Positions 10,019 to 20,984 of a stretch of 64,000 nt of DNA are shown here, piece by piece. The notes below the pieces were generated by a model. That model did not search any database, was not told the origin of the DNA, and saw only the letters and a program-made list of their open reading frames with translations. Position 1 is the stretch's first letter; each line of letters starts with the position of its first letter. The DNA is from Costus lasius. Lineage: Eukaryota; Streptophyta; Magnoliopsida; Zingiberales; Costaceae. Made by a program: the position numbers and the translations under genes. The DNA is taken from contig CM050454.1 of the NCBI GenBank assembly GCA_027563935.2, positions 22,131,501 through 22,195,500 on the forward strand. Direction: 5' to 3'.

Positions 10019-11895
10019 GTCAAATTTCAAAAGAGACCACACGTCAAATTTCAAAAGAATCGGAGCTTCAGAGCAAATTATGGCACCCCCACTATGGAAT
10101 TTACGGTACCATAATTTGACTGCACTAGCAGATCAAAATTACGGCCCTACCGTAATAATCTTTACGGTGCTGTAATTTGGAGTTTTTTCGGGCAGAGAAT
10201 CTCTTTTGATTATGGCACTGCCGTAATACTCTTTACGGTGCCGTATTTGGGAGTGTTTTTGGGCAGAAAATTGATGGAGTTTATGGTAGTCCCGTAAAGG
10301 AAGTCACGGTACTGTAATTTAGGTTGATATTTCACCTCAAAGATTGTTGACATTACGGCACTACCGTAAATCACTTCACGGTACCGTAATACTAGAAGAT
10401 TTCAACTCGAGAACTCGCTGTCCAGATTATGGCACCACCGTAAACTTCTTTACGACCATAACTACAACCTAGTTCGTGATTTTCCCGGTCAACTCCGAAG
10501 CCCGATTTTGCATAGATGATTGCGATCGATCTAGACTGTTAAACAGGGTGCTGTAAGAAGCAAAAAAGAAAGCTTTTTCGGGGATGAAGGGAGGAGACCA
10601 AAACCCCTAATTTTCGTCCACCAGAGAGAGAAATCGCCTCACACGCTGCCGCCCTAGGTTTCGCCACCGAGAAGCATATAGCTCATTTTCGGCAGTGAAA
10701 TTTGAGTGGAAGCTACGCATAGAGGAGGAGAAGGTGTCCCAGAAGTTTCAGCATTAAAGGAGATCAGACGGAGGAGAAATCAATACAAAACCGAGTGTCG
10801 CTGCTGTTCGCTCCAGATTATGGCCGTAAACTTCTTTACGATCGTACCGTAATTTTTCTTTCTTCTTCTTTTCGATTTCCATCAACATAGATTGTTGTAA
10901 TCTTCCCTTTATGATAGCTTAAACTTATTTTGGGACATGGGGGAGTAATTCACTTGATTTTTAATGACTAGATGACTATTTTCCCATTATTTCGTCACGT
11001 TTAATCTTAGCATGATGATTTTACTCATGTGGTAATTGTTCTTAGACTCTTTTTAGATCCATATTATTATGCATGTTTTAGAGTTTTCGCAATAGACTGA
11101 AAAGTAATTTGATTGAGAACTTGGAACCCTAGAATTGCATATTATGAACCCTCTTAGGTTAGTTCTTATTTGTTTGATTCTAGTAGATTAATTGCCATGA
11201 TAATGATATGAATCTAAAGATCGAGTCTAAGTTATCAAACGTGGAGATCTTGTGCGAAAGCAAGGATCGGAACGTTGGAGAACCATGAGTAAAACTAGTG
11301 TCGAGACTCGGATGCACGAAAGTGATCCTTGAGATGTCACTAGAGATTATCAACCTAGAATTCGGATGCACAAAAGTGATCTTTGAATTCCTTGATTGAT
11401 AATTTACTTATCCTCAGCGTTGGGATGAATCTTGCGCGAAAGCGAGGATTGGTCCCTGCATGATTGTCTGCACGAAAGTGAGATAATCCTTTTATTAAGT
11501 AAATTATATCTTTATCATGATAAAATTAAACTGACGATATATCTATTCTTGTCTAGTCATAGAAATTAAAGTGAATGAAACCCTAGTCCGATGCATCTCT
11601 CTCTGATATTTTTGTTCTAGCTTTTGTTTGCCCGTTTCTGCTATTTTGATAGCCTAGATAGTAAGAAATCATCTATTCTGTACTCAACAACATAGGTCTC
11701 TGTGGGATCGATACTTTTCTTTATTACTTCGAGTATCGTGCACTTGCGGACACTACAAGTCTAGGGACAACATGTTTTTGGAGCAGTGTCAGGGAGTGAC
11801 AATAGCCTTGTATGCCAACACTTAGGTTTTGGCCACGACACCTAAAATAAGTCTACCTACTTGTATTTACAAGTGTGTCCTTTCGGATCACAATA
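10019..11895 (+). repeat. 5' LTR of G1, truncated at its 5' end
   Basis: It matches the 3' LTR from about 18275 to its end. It holds an upstream cluster of TACGG/CCGTA palindromic motifs (10076-10460), a region with CACGCTGCCGCCC-like GC-rich sequence, and five GAAA stem-loops (11238-11488). Near its end is a second, decayed primer-like sequence (11779-11795). The end is set at 11895 because the two LTR copies diverge there and the primer site follows at once. A terminal C to T change turns the expected ACAACA end into ACAATA. Confidence 0.85.
11238..11488 (+). promoter_or_regulatory. Array of five GAAA-type stem-loops in the G1 5' LTR
   Basis: The hairpins are at 11238-11276, 11307-11333, 11358-11390, 11422-11456 and 11462-11488. 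Each has three pairs directly under a four-base loop (GAAA, or AAAA in the third), then one unpaired base (G), then 4 to 8 further pairs. The three loop-closing pairs are UGC/GCA, CAC/GUG, CAC/GUG, CGC/GCG and CAC/GUG. The first has an extra lower stem AACGT/ACGTT beyond a GGA/GGA internal loop, the third GAATTC/GAATTC, the fourth GGGA/TCCC. The function is unknown; a role in the transcript (packaging, dimer formation, translation) is inference. Confidence 0.75.
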
Positions 11896-11901
11896 AGTTT
11901 T

Positions 11902-11919
11902 TGGCAGCGTTGCCGGGGA
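11902..11919 (+). other. Primer binding site of G1 (tRNA-Asp type)
   Basis: The sequence TGGCAGCGTTGCCGGGGA differs by two bases from the TGGCGCCGTTGCCGGGGA used by many plant Athila-like elements. It follows the LTR end after AGTTTT. From family knowledge the partner is the tRNA-Asp 3' end. Confidence 0.8.
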
Positions 11920-12056
11920 CCTTAGTTTTGTTGATATTGAATATTTTGAGAGTATTGCTAGACTAGTTTTTTTTTATGTTCTATCTTTCTTTTCTTTTAT
12001 GTCTATTTGAGTTATTTGATCCATCTACTCTAGTGTGCATAGAAAATTCAGTTCTA

Positions 12057-14141
12057 ATGGCGGATCAGAGATCACTGAAGGACTATGCAGCCCCTAAACC
12101 ACGAGAAATATACTTTAGCATTGTCAGACCAACTATTGAAACAGATAATTTCGAGATTAATCTTGCCTTCTTGACCATGATTTAGCAAAACCAATTTGGA
12201 GGAGCTCCAATTGAGGATCCATATCAGCATTTACATCTTTTTATTGAATATTGTGATACCATTAAAATTTATGGAGTTTCTGATGATGCACTAAAACTAA
12301 GACTGTTTCCTTTTTCTCTCAGGGACCTAGAGCGATTTTGGTTACATTCTAGACCTACTGGTGCGTTCACTACATGGGAACAACTGTCAAATGCTTTCCT
12401 TATGAAGTACTTTCCACCAAGTAAAACCATCCAATTGAGAAATCAGATCATGAGCTTTATATAGAAAGATGGAGAATCAATCAGCAAGGCAAGGGAGAGA
12501 TTCAACGATTTAATACGGAAGTGCCCTCACCATGGCCTTGAAAATTGGGTTTTAATTTATACATTTTGTTATAGTCTACTTCATAATACCCGTCTAATCG
12601 TTGATGCTGCTGCAGGAGGAGCCCTCATGAGTAAGACCATTGAAGAAGCTTTTACCCTATTAGAAGAAAGTCAACTCATGCAAAATCAAAACAAAGAAAT
12701 TGAAGATCTTAAGGGTCTGGTTAGTCAACTTGCCTCTCAAGTAGAATTCTTAGCTATTCGCAATAAAATTTTAGAAGATCGAATGCCTGATGAATACAGC
12801 AATGCAATCATAACTAGAAGTGGGAAACAATTAGAAGAACCTAAAGGGAAAGTTGAAAACAATGAGAAAGAGCCTATCATTGATCATGATGATGAATTAG
12901 AATTAGAAAAAATTTTTAAACATGAGCAAACCCTGCTTAGTTTGCCACCTCAAAAGGGTGATGAACCAAAAGGGGATGTTTCATGTAAGGAAGAGGATTC
13001 TAACCCTAATTCTCCAACACCTTATAGGCCACCTATACCTTTTCCCCAAAGGTTAATGAAAGAAAAGTTAGACAAACAATTTGGGAGATTTCTAGATGTT
13101 TTGAAAAAGCTTTATATTAACATTCCATTTACTGAAGCTTTATCTCAAATACCCACATATGCTAAATTCTTGAAAGAAATATTGTCTAATAAGAGAAAAA
13201 TAGAGGACTATGGCACTGTGGCTTTAACTGAGGAATGTAGTGCTGTTATCCAAAACAAAACGCCACCCAAATTGAAGGATCCAGGTAGTTTTTCTATCCC
13301 TTATTTTATTGGTAGTATGGCTTTTGATCGAGCCTTATGTGATTTGGGGGCTAGTGTGAGCCTAATGCCATTATCTGTCTGCAGGAGATTGGACATGGGA
13401 GAGCTCAAGCCAACTTTTATATCTCTGCAACTCGCCGATCGCTCGGTGAAATACCCCGTGGGAATTCTTGAAGATGTGCCTATCCAAGTGGGTAAATATT
13501 TCATTCTAGCAGATTTTTTAGTTTTTGAGATCGAAGAAGATGCAAAAATCCCCATCATACTTGGTAGACCATTCTTAGCCACTACAAGAGCACTTATTGA
13601 TGTAAAGAATGGTAAACTTTCACTTAACATTGGGGATGAAATAATTGAGTATGACTTGCATGAAGCCATGAATAAACCTTCAAATTCTGAATCTTGTTGT
13701 AGTATACATGATGTAGATGACATTGTCTATAATCTTAATGATTTATTTGTCGAAACCAATAATTGTGACAGTGATTTAGACTTCGCCCTTGAAAAAACAA
13801 ACTCTATGACTGATGAGCTATCAAATTGTAGTACTTGTGACAATGAAAAGAGTGGAGAAGGAAAGGCTCCAAAAATAGAACTTAAGGCTTTACCTGATAA
13901 CCTTCGTTATGAATTTCTTGGTCTTGATTCTACTTACCCTATTATTGTTGATGCACAGCTAGGAAAAAGGGAGACAGATTTGCTTCTCAAGGAATTAAGA
14001 ATTCATAGAAAGGTAATTGGGTATTCAATCGATGACTTGAAAGGAATTAACCCCTCTTTTTGTATGCACCAGATTTTGATGGAAGAGGAGCACAGGCCAC
14101 ATGCAGATTTCCAAAAAAGACTAAACCCCTCCATGAAATAA
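12057..14141 (+). pseudogene. G1 gag-protease
   Basis: Gag builds the particle and protease matures it. The ATG at 12057 starts MADQRSLKDYAAP, the usual Athila-like gag start. TAG codons at about 12183 and 12462 replace Gln codons. From 12627 the frame is open for 504 codons. That stretch has a coiled-coil-like segment near residues 10-50 and the TRSGKQLEEP motif. A Pro-rich linker ends in PPIPFPQRL. The protease motif CDLGASVSLMPLS (Asp about residue 239) has Leu in place of the usual Ser/Thr after Asp, and PIILGRPFLA follows. The last 50 residues already belong to the RT lead-in (FCMHQILMEEEH). No zinc knuckle is evident. Confidence 0.88.
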
Positions 14142-15400
14142 GTTGTAAAGAAAGAGGTTATGAAATTACTTGATACAGGTATTATCTATCCTATCTCTAA
14201 TAGCAAATGAGTAAGTCTTGTACATTGTGTTCCTAAGAAAGGAGGGGTGACTGTCATGAAAAACAAAGATAATGAATTGATTCCTGTTAGAACTGTTACT
14301 AGTTGGCGCATGTGCATAGATTATAGAAAACTGAATGCTGCCACTAGGAAAGACCACTTCCCTTTACCTTTCATTGATCAGATGGTTGAAAGATTGGCAA
14401 ACCATTCTCACTTTTGCTTTTTAGATGGATATTTTGGTTTTTTTCAAATTCCTATACATCCTGATGATCAAGATAAAACTACTTTCACATGCCCGTATAG
14501 AACTTTTGCATATAGGAGAATGCCATTTGGTTTATGTAATGCACATGCTATATTTCAAAGATATATGATGGCTATCTTTTCTGATTTTATTGAAGATTTT
14601 ATGGATGTGTTTATGGATGATTTCTCTATATATGGTTCCTCTTTTGATGTTTGTTTGGCTAATTTATCTCGTGTTTTGCAAAGGTGTGAAGAAACTAACC
14701 TTGTGCTTAATTGAGAAAAATGTCATTTCATGGTTAAGCAAGGGATAGTTTTGGGACAATTGATTTTAGAAAGAGGAATTGAAGTTGACAAAGCCAAAGT
14801 TGAAGTGATAGAGAAATTGGAACCACCCACCACAGTGAAGGAAGTCTGAAGCTTTCTAGGACATGTAGGATTCTACCGGTGATTCATCAAGGATTTCTCT
14901 AAACTCGCTAGACCTCTTACAAATTTACTTTGTAAAGATGTAAAATTTTCTTTTGATGAAGATTGTTTATCTGCTTTTCAGGAACTAAAGAAGGCTTTGG
15001 TTTCTGCACCTATCATTCAGCCTCTAGATTGGGAATTACCCTTTGAGCTCATGTGTGATGCCAGTGATTATGCAATTGGAGCAGTCTTGGGACAAAGGAA
15101 AGACAAAAAGCCTTATGTTATCCATTATGCTAGCAAAACTTTGGATGAGACACAGAGGAATTACACTACCACTGAAAAGGAACTTCTAGCTATAGTATTT
15201 GCCTTTGATAAATTTAGATCATACTTGTTTAACTCCAAAGTAGTAGTGTACACTGACCATGCAGCTGTTAGGTACTTAATGCAGAAAAAGGATACTAAAC
15301 CACGATTACTCAGATGAATTTTACTTTTGCAAGAATTTGATTTGGAGATTAAAGACAAAAAGGGATCAGAAAACCTTGTTGCAGATCATCTTTCAAGAAT
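14142..15400 (+). pseudogene. G1 reverse transcriptase and RNase H
   Basis: RT copies the element RNA into DNA and RNase H removes the RNA strand. RT motifs are clear: WRMCIDYRKLNAAT, FLDGYFGFFQIPIHP with the first catalytic Asp, RMPFGLCNAHAIFQR, and the VFMDDF active-site box. RNase H follows with [30 protein letters not shown] and [10 protein letters not shown]. Stops lie at about 14140, 14207, 14712, 14847, 14880 and 15315. Most fit TGG to TGA or CGA to TGA changes. The domain order RT, RNase H, integrase is that of Ty3/gypsy. A TAA and a TGA fall between the protease frame and RT, so the original single polyprotein is broken. Confidence 0.88.
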
Positions 15401-16795
15401 AATGGTAGATACTGAAAAGAATGATGAGATCAATGATTCCTTCCCTGAAGAACAGCTCTTAGCCATTGAACAACTCAGAGCCCCCTGGTATGCTGACATA
15501 GTAAATTATCTTGTAGCTAATATTTTCCCTCCTGATTTAAGCTACCAAAAAAGAAAGAGATTTTTGGCTGAGGTGAAACACTATTTTTGGGATGAGCCTT
15601 ATGTGTTTAGAAGATGTGCCGATGACATATTTAGAAGATGTGTACCTGAAGAAGAACTTGCAGATATATTGCTCCAATGCCATGGATCCTCTTATGGTGG
15701 ACATGCCGGTACTGAGAAGATTGCTTTCAAAGTGTTACAATTAGGATTTTATTGGCCCACAATTTTCAAAGATGCTAGAAGCTTTGTTTTATCTTGTGAT
15801 AGATGTCAAAAAACAGGGAACATTAATAGAAGACATGAGATGCCACTGTCCAATATTCTTGAGGTTGAAATATTTGATGTTTGAGGGATAGACTTCATGA
15901 GACCTTTTCCATCCTCTAGAGGTAACAAGTACATTCTGGTGGTAGTTGATTATGTTTCAAAATGGGTTGAGGCTCTTGCTTCCCTACCAATGATTCTAAA
16001 GTTGTAGTTAAACTGTTCAAAAAAATTATCTTTCCACGATACGAGACACCATGAGTAGTAATCAGTGATGGAGGCTCGCATTTCATAGAACATAAGTTCT
16101 CAGCCCTACTTAGGAAATATGGAGTAAATCATAGAGTTGCAACACCTTATCACCCCCAAACAAGTGGTCAAGTTGAAATATCAAACAGAGAAATCAAAGG
16201 AATTTTGGAAAAGACAATGTCACGCACTAGAAAAGATTAGGCATTCAAACTTGATGATGCATTATGGGCGTACAGGACTGCTTTCAAAATGCCCATAGGT
16301 ATGTCTCCTTTTCAATTGATTTATGGAAAAACATGCCACCTTCCTGTAGAGCTTGAGCATAAGGCGTACTAGGCAATCAAGATGCTGAATTTCGATTTGA
16401 AGAACGCGGGTGAAAAATGGAGATTACAATTAAACGAGCTAGATGAGATCGGACTTTCTGCATATCAAAATGCAAGAATTTACAAGGAAAGGACTAAAAG
16501 ATGACATGATTGACATATTTTCAGAAGAGATTTCCAACCAGGTGACTTTGTTCTTTTATTCAATTCTAGATTGAGACTTTTTTCTGGAAAACTTAAGTCT
16601 CGATGGTCTGGGCCTTTTCAGGTAAACAAAGCTTATCCTTACGAAGCCGTAGATATATGGAGTGAGGAAACAGGAGAATTCAAGGTTAATGGTCAAAGGC
16701 TGAAGCATTATTATCAAGAGGAGCAAATTGAAGAAAAGGAGATTTTATATTTAGATGAACCACGATCAAATCCGAGTGCAAAAGGGTCAAGCTAA
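15327..16795 (+). pseudogene. G1 integrase
   Basis: Integrase inserts the DNA copy into the genome. The first block carries the zinc-binding N-terminal domain, with His residues in HGSSYGGHAGTEK and Cys in SCDRCQKTGN. The core domain is broken by a TGA in place of Trp at 15882, then shows [11 protein letters not shown] and [12 protein letters not shown], a second Asp in ISDGGSHF (near 16060) and the Glu region [12 protein letters not shown] (near 16170). Several further stops and shifts follow. The C-terminal domain from 16571 reads [17 protein letters not shown] and ends with a TAA-type region near 16793. No chromodomain is visible, in line with Athila-like elements. Confidence 0.85.
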
Positions 16796-18070
16796 TGACC
16801 TTAAATTAGCGCTTCTTGGGAGGCAACCCAAGCTTTCTAACTTTATTTTTGCTTTCTTTTATGTACTTTTTATCTAGGTTTTCTTTTCAAAACTAATTTT
16901 TATTTTCCTCTGTAGGTAAACAAACTTTGATGGAAAAGACCCAACGGCATGGATTGGAAGAATCTTGTGAGTATTTCTTTCCCTCTTACTATTGCATTAC
17001 ATCAGTGATTCATATTTTTATGAGGATGATTCTTCCACAATTTCTTATTATCCACCACTGCTACTTCACATGCTTATATTTTTATCTTCGATCCCGTTGT
17101 ATTACACATGATGATGAGTAAATTTTTGATATGAATGATTTATTAGCTTTGATCAATTTTTGAAGATTATTGTTGATAACTTGTTTGATTTTATTGATAA
17201 CTGAATTCAAACCTGAGATTAGAACTAGATCTATCATATCAAATTTATTTCTCTTATACATATCTACTTTTAAAAATTTTCATTGGTTGATAAGTGAGAT
17301 TTTAGGGAGATATGTTGTTTGAAAATTTTGATTTAAGAGTAAAGCTACTTTTTGAATAAAATTAGCATATGAGTATGAATTTTTGAATTGATATCAATTA
17401 ATTAATCTAATTGAAGTTTTGTTTATATTACTATTTGTTGGGAAGAAAGAGTCCAAAATCCACAAAAATAGTGAGTGACTCCCCTACTTGGCACTGTGCA
17501 AAATTGACAGTGGTACCAAAGGTCATGGGTTGAAATCTGAAAAAAAAAAGGAATGATGAGAGGAATCTATTCACATTAACTCCGTTGTCTTTAGTAAAAT
17601 TCTTTCTACTAAAAAGATATGAGTTCTATTACATTGACTATGTGGTCCGTGTACTCTAACTTCGTCACCAGAAAAAAGGTGGTAATCGAATCAAAGAATG
17701 TGAATGATGCAAAAAATAAAAAAAAAAGGAGAAAAAGAAGAAAAATTTGAGTGGAAAAAGATTTTGGATATCCCATTCATGTAAACAAAAGTATGATAAA
17801 TTTAAACTAAAAATTGGATGAAGTCATGAGATTGAGATTCTGTCTTTTATACAAATTGCGAAGTTTTATTTGACTAAGTAGTGGATCTTGAGAATTGAAT
17901 TTAGAAGATGACATATCTGTTTAAAATTTTATGATTCAATTGATGAGAATTTTTCATTAGTGATTGTATGTTAGAAATTTATTTTCCATGAGAAAGTCTA
18001 AGCCTATGACCCGTTTTTGAAAATTTTTGGTTTTTTCTTGAGGACAAGCAAAGTTTGAGCCTTATGTATT
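16796..18070 (+). other. 3' untranslated region of G1, with two hairpins
   Basis: I see no gene in this AT-rich stretch. Right after the coding region lies CTTGGG AGGCAA CCCAAG (16815-16832), a perfect six-pair hairpin also found after the G2 coding region. A second hairpin at 17488-17519 pairs TTGG with CCAA and CACTGT with ACAGTG, and recurs in G2 and in 63315-63346. The last part, TTGAGGACAAGCAAAG (about 18037-18053), matches G2 and G3 and leads to a weak polypurine tract before the LTR. Confidence 0.75.
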
Positions 18071-20136
18071 TGATGACACCGAAATTTATAGTAAATTTTG
18101 TGCCATTCCAATGGTATTTTTTGTGTCATATTCATAAACTTTGCTTATTTTTATGCCTTTTTATCAATATTTGCGGAATCTACACTCTTTTCTATTTTTG
18201 ATAATTTTCAGGTAAAAAGGCAAGTTTTTCAGTCGATTTCGAGCAATCCAGAGGCATAATTGGATTCACAACATCAAGAAGAGACCACACGTCAAATTTC
18301 AAAAGAATTGGAGCTTCAGAGCAAATTACGGCACCCCCACTATGGAATTTACGGTACCGTAATTTGACTGCACTCGCGAATCGAAATTACGGCCCTATCG
18401 TAATAATCTTTATGGTGCCGTAATTTGGAGTTTTTCCGGGCAGAGAATCTCTTTTGATTACGGCACTACCGTAATACTCTTTACGGTGCCGTATTTGGGA
18501 GTGTTTTTGGGCAGAAAATTGATGGAGTTTATGGTACTACCGTAAAGGTAGTCGTGGTACCGTAATTCAGGTTGATTTTTCACCCGAAAGATTGTTGACA
18601 TTACAGCACTGCCGTAAATCACTTCATGGTACCGTAATTCCGGAAGAGAACTCGCTGTTCAGATTACGGCACCACCGTAAACTTCTTTACGGCCGAAATT
18701 ATAACCCAGTTGGCGATTTTCCCGGTCAACTCCAAAGCCTGATTTTTGAGTAGATGATTGCGATCGATCTAGGCCGTTAAACAAGATGTTGTAAGAAGCA
18801 AAAAGAAAGCTTTTTCAGGGACGAAGGGAGGAGACCAAAAAGCCCTAATTTTCGTCCACCAGAGAGAGAGAAATTGCCTCACACGCCGCCGCCCTAGGTC
18901 TCGCTACCGGGAAGCATACAGCACATCTCTGGCCGTGAAATTTGAGTGGAAGCTACGCATAGAGGTGGAGAAGATGCCCCAGAAGTTTCAGCGTGAAAGG
19001 AGAACAGACGGAGGAGAAATCAACACAAAACCGAGTGCCGCCGCTGTTCGCTCCAGATTATGGCCGTAAACTTCTTTACGGCCGTACCGTAATTTTTCTT
19101 TCTTCTTCCTTTCGATTTCCTTCAACATAGATTGTTGTAATCTTCCCTCTATGATACCTTAAACTTATTTTGGGACATGGGAGAGTAATTCACTTGATTT
19201 TTAATGACTAGATGACTATTTTTTCATTATTTCATCACGTTTAATCTTAGCATGATGATTTTACTCATGTGATAATTGTTCTTAGACTCTTTTTAGATCC
19301 ATATTATTATGCATGTTTTAGAGTTTTCGCAATAGACTGAAAAGTAATTTGCTTGAGAACTTCGAACCCTAGAATTGCATGTTAGGAACCCTCTTAGGTT
19401 AGTTCTTATTTGTTTGATTCTAGTAGATTAATTACCATGATAATGATATGAATCTAAAGATCGAGTCTAAGTTATCAAACATGGAGATCTTGTGTGAAAG
19501 CAAGGATCGGAACATTGGAGAACCATGAGTAAAACTAGTGTCGAGACTCGGATGCACGAAAGTAATCCTTGAGATTTCACTAGGGATTGTCAACCTAGAA
19601 TTCGGATGCACGAAAGTGATCTTTGAATTCTTTGATTGATAATTTACTTATCCTCAGCGTTCGGATGAATCTTGCGCAAAAGCGAGGATTGGTCCCTACA
19701 TGATTGTCTACACGAAAGTGAGATAATCCATTTATTAAGTAAATTATATCTTTATCATGATAAAATTAAACTGATGATATCTCTGTTCTTGTCTAGTCAT
19801 AGAAATTAAAGTGAATGAAACCCTAGTCCCATGCATCTCTCTCTGATATTTTTGTTCTAGCTTTCGTTTGCCCGTTTCTACTATTTCGATCGTCTAGATA
19901 GTAAGAAATCATCTATTCGGTACTCAACAACATAGGTCTCTGTGGGATCGATACTTTTCTTTATTACTTCGAGTATCCGTGCACTTGCGGACACTACAAG
20001 TCTAGGGACAACAAGTTTTTGGAGCCGTGTCAGGGAGTGACAATAGCCCTGTACGCCAACACTTAGGTTTTGGCCGTGACACCTAAAATAAGTCTACCTA
20101 CTTGTATTCACAAGTGTGTCCTTTCGGATCACAACA
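18071..20136 (+). repeat. 3' LTR of G1, 2066 bp
   Basis: It starts TGATGACACCGAAAT and ends GGATCACAACA. The match to the 5' LTR stops exactly here, and G2 gag begins at 20137. It repeats all internal signals: TACGG/CCGTA array (18323-18720), five hairpins (19478-19516, 19547-19573, 19598-19630, 19662-19696, 19702-19728) and the internal primer-like sequence (20020-20036). Several differences from the 5' LTR in the hairpins are CpG losses, such as AACGT to AACAT. Confidence 0.88.
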
Positions 20137-20984
20137 GTCCCCTTCTTCAGTGTTAACTTCTCCTGCATCATATGGTCTTAACTATAATACGCATCTTACT
20201 GTAGATGCAGCCGTTGGTGGAGCAATCATGAATAAGAACGTTGATGAAGTGATGAATCTATTGGAACATGGCACTAAATCATAACCAATGGGTTGGAGAA
20301 CGTGGTACATTATCTAGGGCTGTTGCGCCAGGTAAATATGAATTGGAGACCTTAAGTTCTTTAGCTATCAAGGTAGATTCAATATCTTGTAAATTAGATT
20401 CATTAAATGTCAATTCTGTTAATTCAAATTCTATTGTATGTGAAATTTGTGGAATTGTGGGTCACAACCTTGCTGACTGTCAGTTAGGGATTTTCCAACC
20501 TTCTGAACCACACCGAGAATATGTTAATGATGTAGGGAACCAAAATCATATACCTCAACTTGATCCCTACTCAAATACATATAACCTTGGTTGGAGAAAC
20601 CATCCTAACTTCTCTTACAGGAACAACCCGAACCCTGCTCCACAACCAAATTACAGACTACCACCTGGTTTTCAACCTCAAACATATGCACAACAACCTC
20701 AGAAAACCTAACTTGAAGTTATCATGGAAAATTTTATCTCTTCTCAAACGCAAACAAATGAGAGTGTTAATGATATGCTACGTCATGTGACAACTAGACT
20801 GGATTCCATTGAAGCCTATAACAAACAAATGGATACACAGTTGGCAAACCTTGCCGCCAGTCTAGCAAGACCTTCAGGTAGGTTACCTTCTCAACCTGAA
20901 TAGAACCCACGAAAGAATTGTAGTGCAATTACTACTCGTAGTGGTAAGCAACTGGAGGAACTAAAAGTACCTGATGAAGGATGT
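20137..20984 (+). pseudogene. G2 gag, C-terminal part
   Basis: The stretch begins inside the gag core (LNYNTHLTVDAAVGGAIMNK, compare RLIVDAAAGGALM in other copies). After a one-base shift near 20275 it continues with ERGTLSRAVAPGKYELETL, the cysteine cluster CEICGIVGHNLADC (near 20440) and the NPNPAPQPNYRLPPGFQPQT tail. A TAA at 20709 and a TAG near 20902 interrupt it before TTRSGKQLEELK. The frame is then split at 20985 by an unrelated insertion and resumes at 22314. Length and motifs match the other Athila-like gags in the window. Confidence 0.8.

Larger units (their letters stand above)
10019..20136 (+). mobile_element. Athila-like Ty3/gypsy element G1, nearly full length
   Basis: The element has a 5'-truncated 5' LTR (10019-11895), a tRNA-Asp type primer site, gag, protease, RT, RNase H and integrase in gypsy order, a 1.3 kb 3' UTR and a full 3' LTR (18071-20136). 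The 5' LTR lacks about 200 bp that are present at the start of the 3' LTR, so no target duplication can be tested. The right flank is the gag of G2. All genes carry stops, so it cannot make its own proteins. Confidence 0.9.

Noticed and set aside
11180..11371. Minus-strand frame with repeated RITFVHP-like residues, also at 61147-61329
   Set aside because: It is the antisense reading of the hairpin array; the apparent protein repeat comes from the repeated GCACGAAAGTGATCC motif.
11307..11488. Spaced short repeats of CACGAAAGTGA, considered as a CRISPR-like array
   Set aside because: Repeats are too short, spacing is irregular, and the DNA is inside a plant LTR.
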